DNA of 64,000 nt from positions 8,060,001 to 8,124,000 of the forward strand of contig JAPYXD010000704.1 in the NCBI GenBank assembly GCA_030998225.1, read 5' to 3'. Positions 10,323 through 21,052 of the stretch are shown one piece after another. The stretch's first letter is position 1. The number at the start of each line of letters is the position of its first letter. The position numbers and the translations under genes are program-made. The stretch is from Diplolepis rosae (Eukaryota; Arthropoda; Insecta; Hymenoptera; Diplolepididae). The notes below the pieces were generated by a model. It had not been told where the DNA came from. It ran no database searches and saw only the letters and a list, made by a program, of their open reading frames with translations.

Positions 10323-13042
10323 TATAGTGTCTAAAAAGTCCCGGGACAATGGATATTTCCTCAGGTAAAATATTTTTCAAAAAAGTGAAGGTCATTCCTG
10401 AAGTAAATTTCAACGAGGAATTCAATAGTGACCTTCACTTTGACCTTGAAGTTGACCTTCATGGCTTTCTCAAGGTCAACTTTGTTATTCTAAATGGAAA
10501 CACCCTTTCCTTACATCTTCAATCGATGGAGCGGAAAATTCTACGTTCAGATACGTACCCAAGTCATAGGTCAATTGTAACGTTAAAGGTCAATTAGAGG
10601 TTATTTGAAATAAACAAAGTTTTCCAAGAGGTCAGTGCAATTCCTGAAGTATTTTTCAACGAGGAATTCAATGGTGACCTTCATTTTCATCTTGAAGTTG
10701 GCCTGCATGGCTTTTTGAAGGTCAACTTTGTTTTTTTAGATAGAAACCCCCTTTTTTTACAACTGCAATAGACAGAGCGGAAAATTCTACATTCAGATAC
10801 GCACCCAAGTCATATGTCAATTGTAACGTTCAAGGTCTATTAGAGGTTATTTGAAATTATCAAAGTTTTCCAAGAGGTCAGTGTAATTTCTGAAGTAAAT
10901 TTCAGAGAGAAATTCATTGGTGAGCTCGGTATTGATTTGGTTACAGCGTTTTGAATATTGTAAAACCATATGTATAGGAAATTTTTCATTAAAAGTTCCA
11001 GGAGTTCTGGTGAGAGTTCTGTTCCTCCCCAAAGAGTTATATCGAAATGTCCTATACCGTTTTTCGATACCTAAGTCAATACCTATGACGATACCATAAG
11101 TCCTATACTGTTTTCCTATCTCCATACGAATATTACGAATCGAAACTAAATTTAAGTATTACGAGTACATACTTAATATCTTTCGCTAAAAGATTATTAT
11201 GGCGCAAGCTAAACTTTCGGAACGAGATAGGGTATCTGTATTAACGATGCGTGGTTAGGGAGATCGAGTTCGATCTTATGATCTAGTTCGTTTGCTTTTT
11301 AATCGCACTTTTCGTGATGGGGAAGGGTTAAATCCTGTCTTAAAATCAACAATTGAAAGAACTGTAAGGCGCTTTATGAATCATGGATCTATCAAGGACT
11401 TTCAGAGAACTGTTTGGCCAAAATCTGCAGGATCTGAGGAGATGCAGATGGACATAGACCAAGCATTTGTTAAAAACCCACACCTTAGTTTACGTCCAGC
11501 TAGTGATGGGCGTGACGTTGCTCCTGAGACAGTGCGAAATATTTTATAAAGCATTAGTTTCCATCCTTACAAAGTTCATCTGGTACAAGAGCTCAATGAA
11601 GACGATCCTGATTGTCGGGTTGAATTTTGTGAAATTATGATGGACAGAATTGAGAGAGATCCTCATTTCTTGTACAATACAGTATTTTCAGATGAAGCTA
11701 CTTTCACTTTAAAAGGTGAAGTCAACAGGCAAAATTGTAGATATTGGTCCGACACAAATCCTGATTGGATGTTGGAGAGCCACAGACAATATCCACAAAA
11801 GATTAATGTTTGGGCCCGTATCTTGAATGATACATTGATAGGCCCTTTCGTCATCGATGGTAATCTCAATGCCCGTGCATATGAAGAGCTTCTCAGAAAC
11901 CAAATTGTACCAAGAATAAGGGAGATTACAGGCAATAATTTTCAAAATATTTGGTTCCAGCAGGACGGAGCAGCGGCTCATTACGGTAGGGAGGTTCGAG
12001 CATATTTGGATACTCAGTTCCCTCATAGGTGGATTGGAAGAAGGGGTGAAATCGAGTGTCCTGCTAGATCTCCTGATCTGACGCCTCTCGACTATTTTTA
12101 TTGGGGTTATTTAAAGAGCAAAGTGTACTCAACGCAACCCCAAAGCTTAGGCTAATTGCAGAATCGGATTCTGCAAGAGGTTACTTTGATTTATAGGGAG
12201 ATGATTCGTAATGCTGTAACTCATTTTTACAATCGCATAGCTTTTTGTCAAGAAGCTCAAAGTTTTCAATTCGAACATCTTCTCTGAAGCGTGAGAGGCA
12301 AGGGGACTCACGCTAATCAAGCACCCCAAAGGGAACAGAATTTACTACATCCACGTCGTTATTCCTGGGTAATGCTAAACGTAAACGTAAACTTCTTCGA
12401 AAAAATCTTGATGATCATCACCAAGATCAATACAGAGGTCAACAATGAATTTCTCGTTTAAAATTTACTTCAGGAATTACACTGATCTCTTGAAAAACCT
12501 TGTTAATTTCAAATAACCTTTAACTGACCTGGAACGTTACAATTGACCTATGACTTGGGTACGTACTCGAACGTAGTATTTTTGGCTTTATCGATGGCAG
12601 ATGTGAAAAAAGGGGGTTTCTATTTTAAAAAAACAAAGTTGACCTTCAGAAAGCCATGCAAGTCAACTTCAAGATGAAAATGAAGGTTACCATTGAATTC
12701 CCCGTTGAAAAATACTTCAGGAATCACACTGACCTCTTGGAAAACTTTGTTTATTTCAAATAACCTCTAATTGACCTTTAACTTTATAATTGATCTATGA
12801 CTTGGGTAAGTATCTGAACGTAGAATTTTCTGCTCTATCGATTGCAGATGTAAAAAAATGGGGTTTCCGTTTACAAAAACAAAGTTGACCTTCTAAAAGC
12901 CATGAAGATCAACTTCAAGGTCAAAATGAAGGTCACTATTGAATTCCTCGTTGAAATTTACTTCAGGAATGACCTTCAATTTTTTGAAAAATATTTTACC
13001 TGAGGAAATATCCAACCGTCCCGGGACGTTTTACACGCCCTG
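10323..13042 (+). mobile_element. Tc1/mariner-type (DD41D-like) transposon with ~600-bp compound TIRs
   Basis: The left end, GTGTCTAAAAAGTCCCGGGAC, pairs with the right end GTCCCGGGACG...TTTTACACGCCCTGTA. Arms (10323-10925 and about 12430-13042) are inverted copies. Each is built from two to three tandem ~255-bp units marked by AAGTAAATTTCAACGAGG, GGTCAACTTTG and CCAAGAGGTCAGTG. TA flanks are plausible (TATATA on the left, TGTATATTA on the right). The element carries one transposase reading frame at 11199-12287. Subterminal repeats in long TIRs usually serve as transposase binding sites; that role here is inference. Confidence 0.85.
11199..12287 (+). pseudogene. IS630/Tc1/mariner transposase, D2-D3 spacing 41, three nonsense codons
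   Basis: A single frame of 363 codons runs from ATG 11199 (MAQAKLSERDRVSVLTMRG) to TGA 12285-12287. It is interrupted only by TAG at 11256-11258, TAA at 11547-11549 and TAA at 12153-12155, with no frameshift. Order: N-terminal helix-turn-helix region, then catalytic D1 in VFSDEATF, D2 in WFQQDGAAAH and D3 in SPDLTPLDYFYWG. Between the D2 and D3 aspartates I count 41 residues, compared with 34 in classical mariners. The WIGRRGEIECPARSPDLTPLD block is typical of the insect lineage annotated as DD41D (rosa/visitor-like); that sub-lineage label is from memory. The copy is dead but recent enough to keep frame. Confidence 0.85.
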
Positions 13043-13092
13043 TATATTATTCATTTGAAGCGTAAACAACAATAATTTTTTTTCACTCAATT

Positions 13093-14124
13093 ATGTCCAA
13101 CTTTGTGTCTGAAAAAGTGTTTTTGCGGGGAGTTCTTCTTTATTACTTTAATATGAAGATAACTGCTGCCGAAAGTCATCGCATTTTAGTGGAAGTACAT
13201 GATGAACATGCTCTAGCTGAGCGAACGTGATGAAAGTGGTTTGCTGGATTTAAAAGTGGTGATTTTGGCTTGGAAGACGAAGAACGTTCTGGGCAGCCAA
13301 AAAAGTTTGAAGATGAAAAACTGGAAGCATTACTCGATGAAGATTGTTGCCAAACACAAGAAGAGCTCGCAGAATCCTTGGGAGTCACTTAAGCAGCCAT
13401 TTCAAAACGTTTAAAAGCAGCCGGATACATTCAAAAGCAAGGAAATTGGGTTCCACATGAACTCAAGCCGAGAGACGTTGAAAGGCGGTTTTGCATGTCC
13501 GAAATGCTGCTGGAACGCCACAAAAAGAAGTCATTTTTGCATCGGATTGTTACTGGTGATGAAAAATGGATCCATTACGGCAACCCCAAGCGCAAAAAAC
13601 CATATGTGGAATCTGGCTAACCATCCAAATCAACGGCAAAGCCGAATATCCATGGCGCGACGGTAATGCTCTGTATTTGGTGGGATCAGAAGGGTGTGCT
13701 GTATTATGAGCTGCTAAAACTGGGTGAAACCATCAATGGAGAATGCTACCGAACACAATTAATCCGTTTGAAGAGAGCAATAGCCGAAAAACGCCCGGAA
13801 TATGCGACCAGACACGAGGCAATAATTTCCAATCATGACAACGCTCGGCCCCAAGTTGCTATTCCGGTTAAGAACTATTTGGAAAACAGTGGATGGGAAG
13901 TTTTACCTCACCCGTCTTATAGCCCAGACCTTGCCCGTTCTGACTACCATTTGTTCCGGTCGATGCAGAACGCCCTCATGGGAATACGGTTCACATCAGA
14001 ACAGGGTATCAAAAATTGGCTTGATTCATTCTTGGCCACGAAGCCGGCGCAGTTCTTTTCGGATGTAGTCCACAAATTGCCAGAAAGATGGAAAAAAGTC
14101 ATAGCTACAGATGGGATACGTTGA
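13093..14124 (+). pseudogene. Full-length mariner (DD34D) transposase with four nonsense codons
   Basis: One continuous frame of 344 codons runs from ATG 13093 (MSNFVSEKVFLRG) to TGA 14122-14124. Stops lie at 13228-13230 and 13231-13233 (tandem TGA TGA), 13390-13392 and 13618-13620. N-terminal HTH: FEDEKLEALLDED and the second HTH with AAISKRLKAAGYIQKQG. Catalytic D1 is in IVTGDEKWIHYGN, D2 in NHDNARPQ and D3 in LARSDYHLF, with 34 residues between D2 and D3. The variant LARSD replaces the usual LAPSD. It starts about 50 bp after the DD41D-like element ends. TIRs were not identified. Confidence 0.9.
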
Positions 14125-14880
14125 ATAATACTATTGTACATGTTTCTCTTAAATAAACGTTCAAAATTTGAAAACAAACCGCATGAATTAAGTTATAGAT
14201 CCAATATATAAAAAAAATATAAATATAGATAAAAAAAATTATTGAATAAATAAAATAAATAATTAAATTATATATATAAATTTGATAAAATTAGTCTAAA
14301 TCTTAAAAAACTACAAACAATGTTATTTCGAATAAAATAAAGTTAATTTTATAATTCAATAAACTTATTGACAAATTTGAAAATAGTCGAAAGCGTCTTT
14401 TTTCCACAAAAAGATTTTCAAATTCTTTAAATATTTGAATTTGATTGCATTATTTGCGATATAAGAGTTGAGATGCAGGTTCTACTCGTGACCTGGCAAC
14501 TTTTCAAACGGGCTGGCCCAACTAATTTTATCGGTATAAAATTTACCTGAAAATAAAATATTCACTTAAAGAACTTAGTTGAGCGCCAGTCACCCTGATT
14601 AGCGACGAAATTTATTTTGCAACAATGATGAGACTCGAAATTCTAAAGATCAGCACAAGGCAAGGTCAAACAATATCACAACAGATTACCGGGTAAATAA
14701 TTAGAACACCAGAATTTAATCAAATAACATGAAACGGCTTAACAAGATTTATTAAAATTTGCATCATGACTCGATATAAGTTATAATCGGATACAAAGCT
14801 AAAACATCTATATTATCAGCAATAAGCATCAATAATTATCATGAATCTCGGAGTATTTCCGAGCCACGCGACAATATGGC
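14125..14880. other. AT-rich stretch with a short dispersed repeat
   Basis: No genes seen. The segment 14384-14437 (CGAAAGCGTCTTTTTTCCAC and AGATTTTCAAATTC following) recurs nearly unchanged at 56238-56289, so it marks another dispersed element whose ends I could not define. Confidence 0.5.
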
Positions 14881-15550
14881 GGGTTAAATCTACTGACGCG
14901 CGTCACCACCCGAGAAAACTATAATCCATTTCTTGTCAAATGAAAGTTTAAGCATTACGTCGCGAGAGACAGACTTAATTAGATTACAAGAAAAAGCACA
15001 AATACGAAAGAGCACTCGCGAGAATGAGAGAGAAAAGAGAGGCGAAGTGGCCGGTATGTGAAATGCACGCCATAAAGCGTCAGTATCAGTTCAGTAATGT
15101 CCGGTAGTTCCGGACCACTTGCCAAGAGAATTTAAATAAAACCAGCTCATGCTACCTGTATTACGTCCTGGACCTCCGGGATGAATCTCAATATAAATTC
15201 TCCTTCCATTTTCAAAAGGATTAAAAACCACATTCCTCTTCAAATATCGGTCGCACAGAATGACACCTGTCACTAGTAGTCGCAGGACGAGAGTGACGAT
15301 GGCCGACGCGACGCTGCCAGAATTCCCGACCTGACCCACGAATTACATGCGTGACCCAATCGCGGACCCGGAAGCAGGTCACATGTCAAACATCCAATAG
15401 ACGACTGCAACTCGTGCCTAGTACAATAATTGCCCTCGGCAAATAATTTCCATCAACACGCGGTTCTATCATTTACAACGAACGGCGCGTGTGGCACAAT
15501 GACACCATTGTAATTAGTGTTCATTTGCATCAAATTGCACAAATTTAGTA

Positions 15551-15796
15551 TCACAAAATGTCTAAGATACTAAATATCAAGCCCCAGGGTCTATGCGCCC
15601 TAGGGTACGTCACGTGGTGGCATCTGGTCGTCTGGTGCGTCGCTCTCCAACGATCGATGGTGGCGATAATCGAAGCGTCGATCCATCGTGGCTCAAAACT
15701 CGACATGGCGGCCAGTGTTGACATGGACTCGGTAACCGGCTGTGCCTCGTCTTCGACGCTGCTGTCCTCCGGTGCTGCTGTCTTCGTATCGCTCAT
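15551..15796 (-). CDS. Candidate 5' coding exon of an unknown host gene
   Basis: In a locally GC- and CpG-richer island (about 14.9-16.1 kb) a minus-strand frame starts at 15796 with an acidic, Ser/Thr-rich sequence, MSDTKTAAPEDSSVEDEAQP, of the kind common at protein N-termini. No family is recognised. The frame as a whole (81 codons) may run past the real exon end, and I could not choose a splice donor. The opposite-strand frame (15558-15821) is probably its shadow. A second minus-strand frame at 15091-15339 (with LKRNVVFNPFENGRRIYIEI) could belong to the same locus, but this is weak. Confidence 0.25.
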   Translation of the reverse strand: MSDTKTAAPEDSSVEDEAQPVTESMSTLAAMSSFEPRWIDASIIATIDRWRATHQTTRCHHVTYPRAHRPWGLIFSILDIL

Positions 15797-16079
15797 GAAA
15801 CAGACGGGACAGGAAGCGTGAGTGCGTGCATTGCGCGATTAGTGTATTTCGAGTGCTCTCGGGTGACGACGAAGTGCGGGCTCTTGTCTCACGACTTTTT
15901 CCCCAGGGACATAACCCCATCTGTCATACCGGTGAGTTTACTAAGTTAAATATTTTCCATGTGATGGGTAAAATTTACCAAGTCACAGAGTTTGAGATTG
16001 TTTACGAGGACACCTGTCGACAACATATCCTATCTGATACGCGACTAGTGAACCTCCGAAAATGTAGGCAGTGATAGAA

Positions 16080-16430
16080 ATTTCAAACTCACCTAATTAA
16101 TAATCAATTGATTGAATTTCTTAACTAAATTATAATTTTTTAATTTTGAAACATAATAATACGGAATTACTTTTATCTCACTTCTACCGTTAGCCAATCG
16201 TGGCAGTGGAGACGTTCCGCCAATTTTGAACCACTGCACTGCCTTCAATGACAAGTAGACGATGTTACAAAGTTATAGTCTTTATCGCTGAAAAATAAAA
16301 TTATTGTATTTATTTCTACACCTGCTTATTCAAATGTGATCGCAGAATCATAATTGGACTGCTTTAAATGTTTTTTTTACCGTTCTTAGCCATAACAATG
16401 CGAGGTCAGAGAATGATCAGAGAATAGTCA
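16080..16430. other. Non-coding stretch, nothing recognised
   Basis: AT-rich, with no supported gene, RNA or repeat. Confidence 0.4.
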
Positions 16431-16519
16431 GAGAACGATCAGAGTATTCTTTGACCGTCTGATTGACAAAGGTCAAGTGCGCTCTGCGTATCTAAAAGGG
16501 CCGAGGGTAACAATGTTTG

Positions 16520-16760
16520 GTTGTGTAAAGAACCCTGTTTATGGACATACAGAACCCTTCTTAGGATCGGGTACAACCTGGTTCTAACACGTGTAGAACC
16601 CAGTAGTCGCACAATTTTTGTATCCATTTAGAACCCTTCTTAGGACCGGATAAAACCCGGGGCAAGACCTATTTGCAAAAACCATGTACAACTCTGTTTA
16701 CACCCAGGTAGAAACCCATGTTCTAACAGGGTTCTTTCGGGTTCTAACGGTTTTTTGTAA
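16520..16760. repeat. Short GAACCC/GGGTTC-rich repeat block
   Basis: AGAACCCTTCTTAGGATCGG (about 16552) and AGAACCCTTCTTAGGACCGG (about 16631) are direct repeats about 79 bp apart. They are surrounded by many GGTTCTA and TAGAACCC words in both orientations. It may be a fragment of a MITE. No frame. Confidence 0.5.
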
Positions 16761-17320
16761 GCAGGGAGGGCTGTCTATTAATTGTGATTTAATTTTATTT
16801 AAAATTTAAAATTTATTGAAGAGATTTAGTTTAAAATTGCAAACATTGTAAAATCAGGAAATTAATATTTTGTCAACACAAATGTGCATGACATTTTAGG
16901 TTAATTCCAATTCGGGAAATCTTTTTTTTGAATTTATTGTGAGTTCTATCCGAGTCTATGAAATCGTACAGTCAAATAAGTTTTTTATTCTTATAAACCT
17001 TAACCCCAATTGCAGGATAATAATAATAATAAAAAAATGAGTTTTTAATTTTTTTTATACTTTCATATTTAGTACTCTAAAGTGGCATATTAATCATGTA
17101 ATCTGTGTGCTATGGATTTGTAATATAAGTTACAAAATCTAAGAACGATTCGGGATCTGATTTCACTTTTGCACAAATCTATTTTGTTATTGGAATAGAA
17201 AAGTTAATCCCAACACCTACATCGGATAAGAAATTTAGATTCAAATTAGGGGTATTGAACCAGTCGAACATTCTTTAGCATAGCAAAATTGGTAACCATC
17301 CAGGAAGCAACAAACCAGCA
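16761..17320. other. AT-rich stretch, mostly unassigned
   Basis: No gene seen. The last ~100 bp before 17323 may be the continuation of the gag-pol relic at 18251-19340, displaced by the mariner insertion: joined across the TA target site, the minus-strand frame stays open for about 30 codons but shows no pol motif. Confidence 0.35.
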
Positions 17321-17324
17321 TATA

Positions 17325-18248
17325 CTACTGTGATCAAATTGAAAGGTGAATTTTATTATTACTTTTAAAATCCTTACTTATTGTTCCAAATCTATTTCGT
17401 CTCCTTCGAAGTAATCCCCTTACACCGCGATACACTTATGCTAACGAATTTTCCAATCATCAAAACACTTGGCAAAGTCCTCCTTCGGAATAGCCTTCAG
17501 AGCCTTCAGCGATTCGGTTTTTATCTCCTCAATCGAGTCAAAACGGTGTCCACGGAGCGGTCTCTTGAGTTTGCTGAACAACCAAAAGTCACACGGAGCT
17601 AAATGAGGTGAATACGGTGGTTGCGGAACGATATTTGTTAAAGTTTTGACGAAATGATCGCGTAAAACCAATGCCGTGTGTTTGAGTGTTTTTGGTACCA
17701 ATCGAGATTTGACTCTTCTCAGTCCCAAATCGTTCTTCAAAATTGCTAGCACCGAACCAAATGATATTTGTAAACTATCAGCGACGTCTCTAATCGTCAA
17801 TCGAAGATTTTTGAGCACCATTTCTTTGACTTGCTTAGCGTGATGTTCATCAGTTGGTGATTTTCGCCGATTTGACACCACATTTTTTTCAACACTTTCG
17901 CGACCTGACTTGAACTCATTGTACCACTTGTTAACATTCTTTGAAGACAGAGACTGATCCCCAAATTCTTTCTGCAGCATCCTCAACGTTTCCGCAGCCG
18001 AAAATTCATTCCGCAAACAGAATTTAATGCATCTTCTTTGTTCAATAAATAAAGACATTGTAAAAATCGCAGAATTAAATTTTAATATCTCACAAAAAAA
18101 AGCGTAACTCAAACACTAATGAATATTTTGATGTGAAATTTGGCACAGATGTCACTAACAGTACTACCAACTTATGGAAAAAAATTTCAGTTTCGAAAAT
18201 CCCGGGAAGTTTAAATTTAAAATTCACATTTCAATTTGATCACAGTAG
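17325..18248 (-). mobile_element. Internally deleted mariner with intact TIRs and TA target site
   Basis: The ends CTACTGTGATCAAATTGAAA and its reverse complement TTTCAATTTGATCACAGTAG flank 924 bp. TA duplications lie at 17323-17324 and 18249-18250. The matching TIR extends to about 28-30 bp with one mismatch. The element sits inside a minus-strand retroelement frame. At about 0.92 kb it is roughly 0.36 kb shorter than a usual ~1.3-kb mariner. Confidence 0.9.
17441..18112 (-). pseudogene. Mariner transposase missing D1 and D2 (in-frame internal deletion)
   Basis: A 223-codon frame. The likely start is the second Met, in MSLFIEQRRCIKFCLRNEF. The N-terminal paired HTH DNA-binding region is complete (NKWYNEFKSGRESVE; LRLTIRDVADSLQISFGSVL). 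After LRRVKSRLVPKTLK the frame jumps to HTALVLRDHFVKTLTNIVPQ, the segment normally just after the second catalytic Asp. The ITGDE (D1) and HHDNAPS (D2) blocks are therefore gone while the frame is kept. D3 (LAPCDFWLF) remains. The C-terminus ends early at KIR-stop; the usual HKCIAV follows the stop. It could encode a DNA-binding, catalytically dead protein. Confidence 0.85.
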
Positions 18249-18250
18249 TA

Positions 18251-19340
18251 AGAAACCTCACTTACACATACAATGCTGTGAGGTATAAAGTGTGTAAGGC
18301 AGTATGACTCAATAACGCGCAAGCAACCGACGTTTAAGTTTTTCTGTTTATTGTGGGTCATTGGTTCCACAAAGAAAATCGTCGTTGTTTGGCTGTCAGA
18401 TACATCTACTAAGTTTACAGATGGATTTTCAATTACATTGATTTGATATATCTCTGGTCGCTCGCTAACATTCACACAGAACGTTTCACTCGAAGGACTT
18501 GCCGTAGCTTTACCACGTTTTATGTTTATATCTACAGTGTGTATAAAATCTCGACCAATTAACAATTTTTGTTGTAACAAATCATCAGATACTATTTGAA
18601 TTAAAACTGAATAGGAATTCCCATCAATCGTTAAATTCGCTACCAAATAAAATCCTTTTATTTTCAAATCGCGGTGAGCCTAGTTTGACATACTCGTCCG
18701 CACGCAATCACTCCCATTATCAAGGATCGCTTCAATCGTAACGCCATCTATTAAAACTTCCTTATCGAATTTATTTGATTTCCACAAAGTTACCGCGCAA
18801 CTGCTTTTCGTCACATCTAGTTTTTTAGGACACTTCGCAGCAATGTGTCCATGCTCGCCACAACTAAAACATTTCGCACCCTGATTCTTCTTCGGACAAT
18901 TTATACTTTAATGATCAGAAGAGACCACAATTAAAACAACGTTTTCTCGCGAAATTGTCTTTTTTCTGACTCGATGCGCCTTATCCTTCTCTATCATTTT
19001 TTACGCTCGCGCTCTTATTATACTTACGTTTGCTACTGTCACCTTTACTATCTCCTTTCGCAATAGAAGTTTTCTGTCTTCTATCAGGCAAAGATATCTC
19101 CTCGAACGCCTGCAGAAGAGATTCTGACGTTTTGAAACCTTGTAGACGTGACATGTCGCGTAGCTGGGTGTCTGGAATGCCGTTAGTAATGTTGCTTAAT
19201 ATTTTGTCTTGATCCATATCCATATAAATTGCAAGAATCGTCTTCTCGTGTACACACTCGAGTCCATCCAACTCGCACACACTGTTGCGACTACGGAATT
19301 TGGAACTATGTACTTTATGAAAAATCCCTACAATTGGCAA
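18251..19340 (-). pseudogene. LTR-retroelement gag/protease relic (two CCHC knuckles, DNGS protease site)
   Basis: Minus strand, in three pieces. 18981-19340 is a gag C-terminal part (LEAF-type LLQAFEEISLPDRRQ, then Lys/Ser-rich). About 18790-18960 reads CFNCG and then CFSCGEHGHIAAKC zinc knuckles, with at least one stop. About 18665-18740 reads EAILDNGSDC, a retropepsin DTG-like site with Asn in place of Thr. 18251-18667 continues with LLIGRDFIHTVDI, the (I/L)LGRDF motif downstream of Ty3/gypsy-type proteases. The frame then runs into the mariner inserted at 18249. No RT or integrase is found. Ty3/gypsy-like is the best guess. Confidence 0.7.
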
Positions 19341-19432
19341 AACAAACGTCCACCGCGGGCTTAGGCGCGCTGCTGCATGAAAAAAATCATGGCTGCCGCA
19401 GGTCTTCGGCGTTCACGTATTTACTATTGATC

Positions 19433-19964
19433 TTAAGGTGGCTTGATCGTTTTTGAAAAAAATTATAGACTGCTCTGAAACTTAGAAATTATCTTAATAA
19501 AATATGCTAGATTCATATGGAAAAAAGAAATACCGTGGTTGACGACGTCATTGCCGAAAAAATCGCTACCGAAAAAATGTCAGTTTAACACGTAGTCTTA
19601 TGGGATTCCTCGTCAAAATCGGCGAAACTCCGGAAAAAATCACAAGTCCCCATAAATTAAATATATACTAGTACTTTCGATTTCGAGGAATCAATTAGTA
19701 TTATAAAAACAAAGGGTTAACGACTTCAATAAAGAGAAAATTGCTAAAAAGGTACAGAATATAGAAATCGCCTCGAGGTGAAACTAATGATTTTTTACTA
19801 TCGCTTTTTTCCGGGGCCATTTCCGCGATTTCTTACCCTTCTACTCCGATGTTACTATAATACATATGATTATTTGAAAAATAAGTAGCAATGAGCATTC
19901 ATGTAACACGTGCCCCCACGGTGCCCCTCATTTCATACGACACCAAACGATCAAGCCACCTTAA
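19433..19964. mobile_element. TTAA-flanked MITE (GGTGGCTTGATCGTTT TIRs)
   Basis: TTAA is followed by GGTGGCTTGATCGTTT at the left end and mirrored by AAACGATCAAGCCACC then TTAA at the right (perfect 16-bp TIRs). Total length is about 530 bp. There is no coding frame. TTAA target duplications are typical of piggyBac-group elements, although the TIR start here (GGTGG) differs from the common CCC. Assigned as a non-autonomous element on structure alone. Confidence 0.7.
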
Positions 19965-20255
19965 TAGGACTTTTCAAATTACGTTTATCTGTAAGTGCTA
20001 AAAATGCTTTTGTTGTCGTCAAATACGTTATGCCAGTACGTACAAGCACTGCCTTTACGAGTAAAGTCGTTTTCTTTCCTATGCTTCGGTGAGAATTCCA
20101 TTTTCATGCTTATATTTATTTATGCACTTGTCTCTTACTTTTTATGTTAACAATGCTGCGCGATGCCTAGCGGTAGCCATATTGATTAGTTCGCTTTTCG
20201 ACCACTAGGACTCGCATTGCAAGTTTGAGTTGCCAATAACACTTAAGTGTGTCTG

Positions 20256-20813
20256 CTCATGGATTACTCGAAAAAAGGTGGTTTTAAGGAAATTTGTCTT
20301 TAGGAATGAAAAAAAACACGTAAGAATTTGACATCGTATTATTTATTAGAGATTCAAGATTGAGTATAAATTTTGTTGGGTAAAAGAAATTCAAAATGGC
20401 GGACTTGTTTAAGATTTACAGCAACGCCTCGCCGTAGAAAATTGAATTTAAAGATTCAATTTTTGAATATTTTTTTCTAGCTATTATTGCCCCAAAAATA
20501 CATTTCAAACGATATTTTTATAGATATTATTGGTCTACTTTGTGTGGTAAAGTCTTCCGATTAAGAATGTGTTTTCCTTTTTTGTTTCAGATAAAAACTT
20601 CGGACTGCATAATGCCCGCCGTTTCAATTGTCTACGGCGAGGCGTTGCTGAAAATATTTAATTATTCCGCCATTTTGAATTATTTTCACCCATAAAAATT
20701 TATACTCAATTTTGAATCTTCAATAAATAACATGATGTAAAATTCTTACGTGTTTTTTTTATTCCTAAAAAGAAATTTCCTTGAAACCACCTTTTTTTCG
20801 AGTAATCCATGAG
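20256..20813. mobile_element. Fold-back element with ~190-bp arms
   Basis: Arms 20256-20447 and 20624-20813 are inverted copies. Outer end GCTCATGGATTACTCGAAAA; inner end ACGCCTCGCCGTAGA. A 176-bp AT-rich loop lies between. No frame of interest. The target-site duplication is not evident. Confidence 0.8.
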
Positions 20814-20896
20814 CGGGGACCCCCTGAAAATGTTGATCGTCTGATTCTTTGTTGAAATTTCCCTAATAAACTTAAGAATGAAAATCAATCATCTTG

Positions 20897-21052
20897 TTTC
20901 TCAGCTGTAGAAAACAGAAAAAACACAAAGTCGAATTCTCACGTCTGGAGAAGGTGGCTTCAAGTTCACTGTTGTCGACTGCATTTTAATTTTCCAGAAT
21001 TACATTTAAAATTACACATTGTGTTTTTTCTATTTACAGCCGGGAAATAATA
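20897..21052. mobile_element. Small inverted-repeat element (~155 bp)
   Basis: CAGCTGTAGAAAACAGAAAAA near 20899 pairs with TTTTTTCTATTTACAGCCG near 21030 (about 25 bp with a few mismatches, both containing AAAACACAA/TTGTGTTTT). Probably a small MITE; no coding. Confidence 0.45.
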
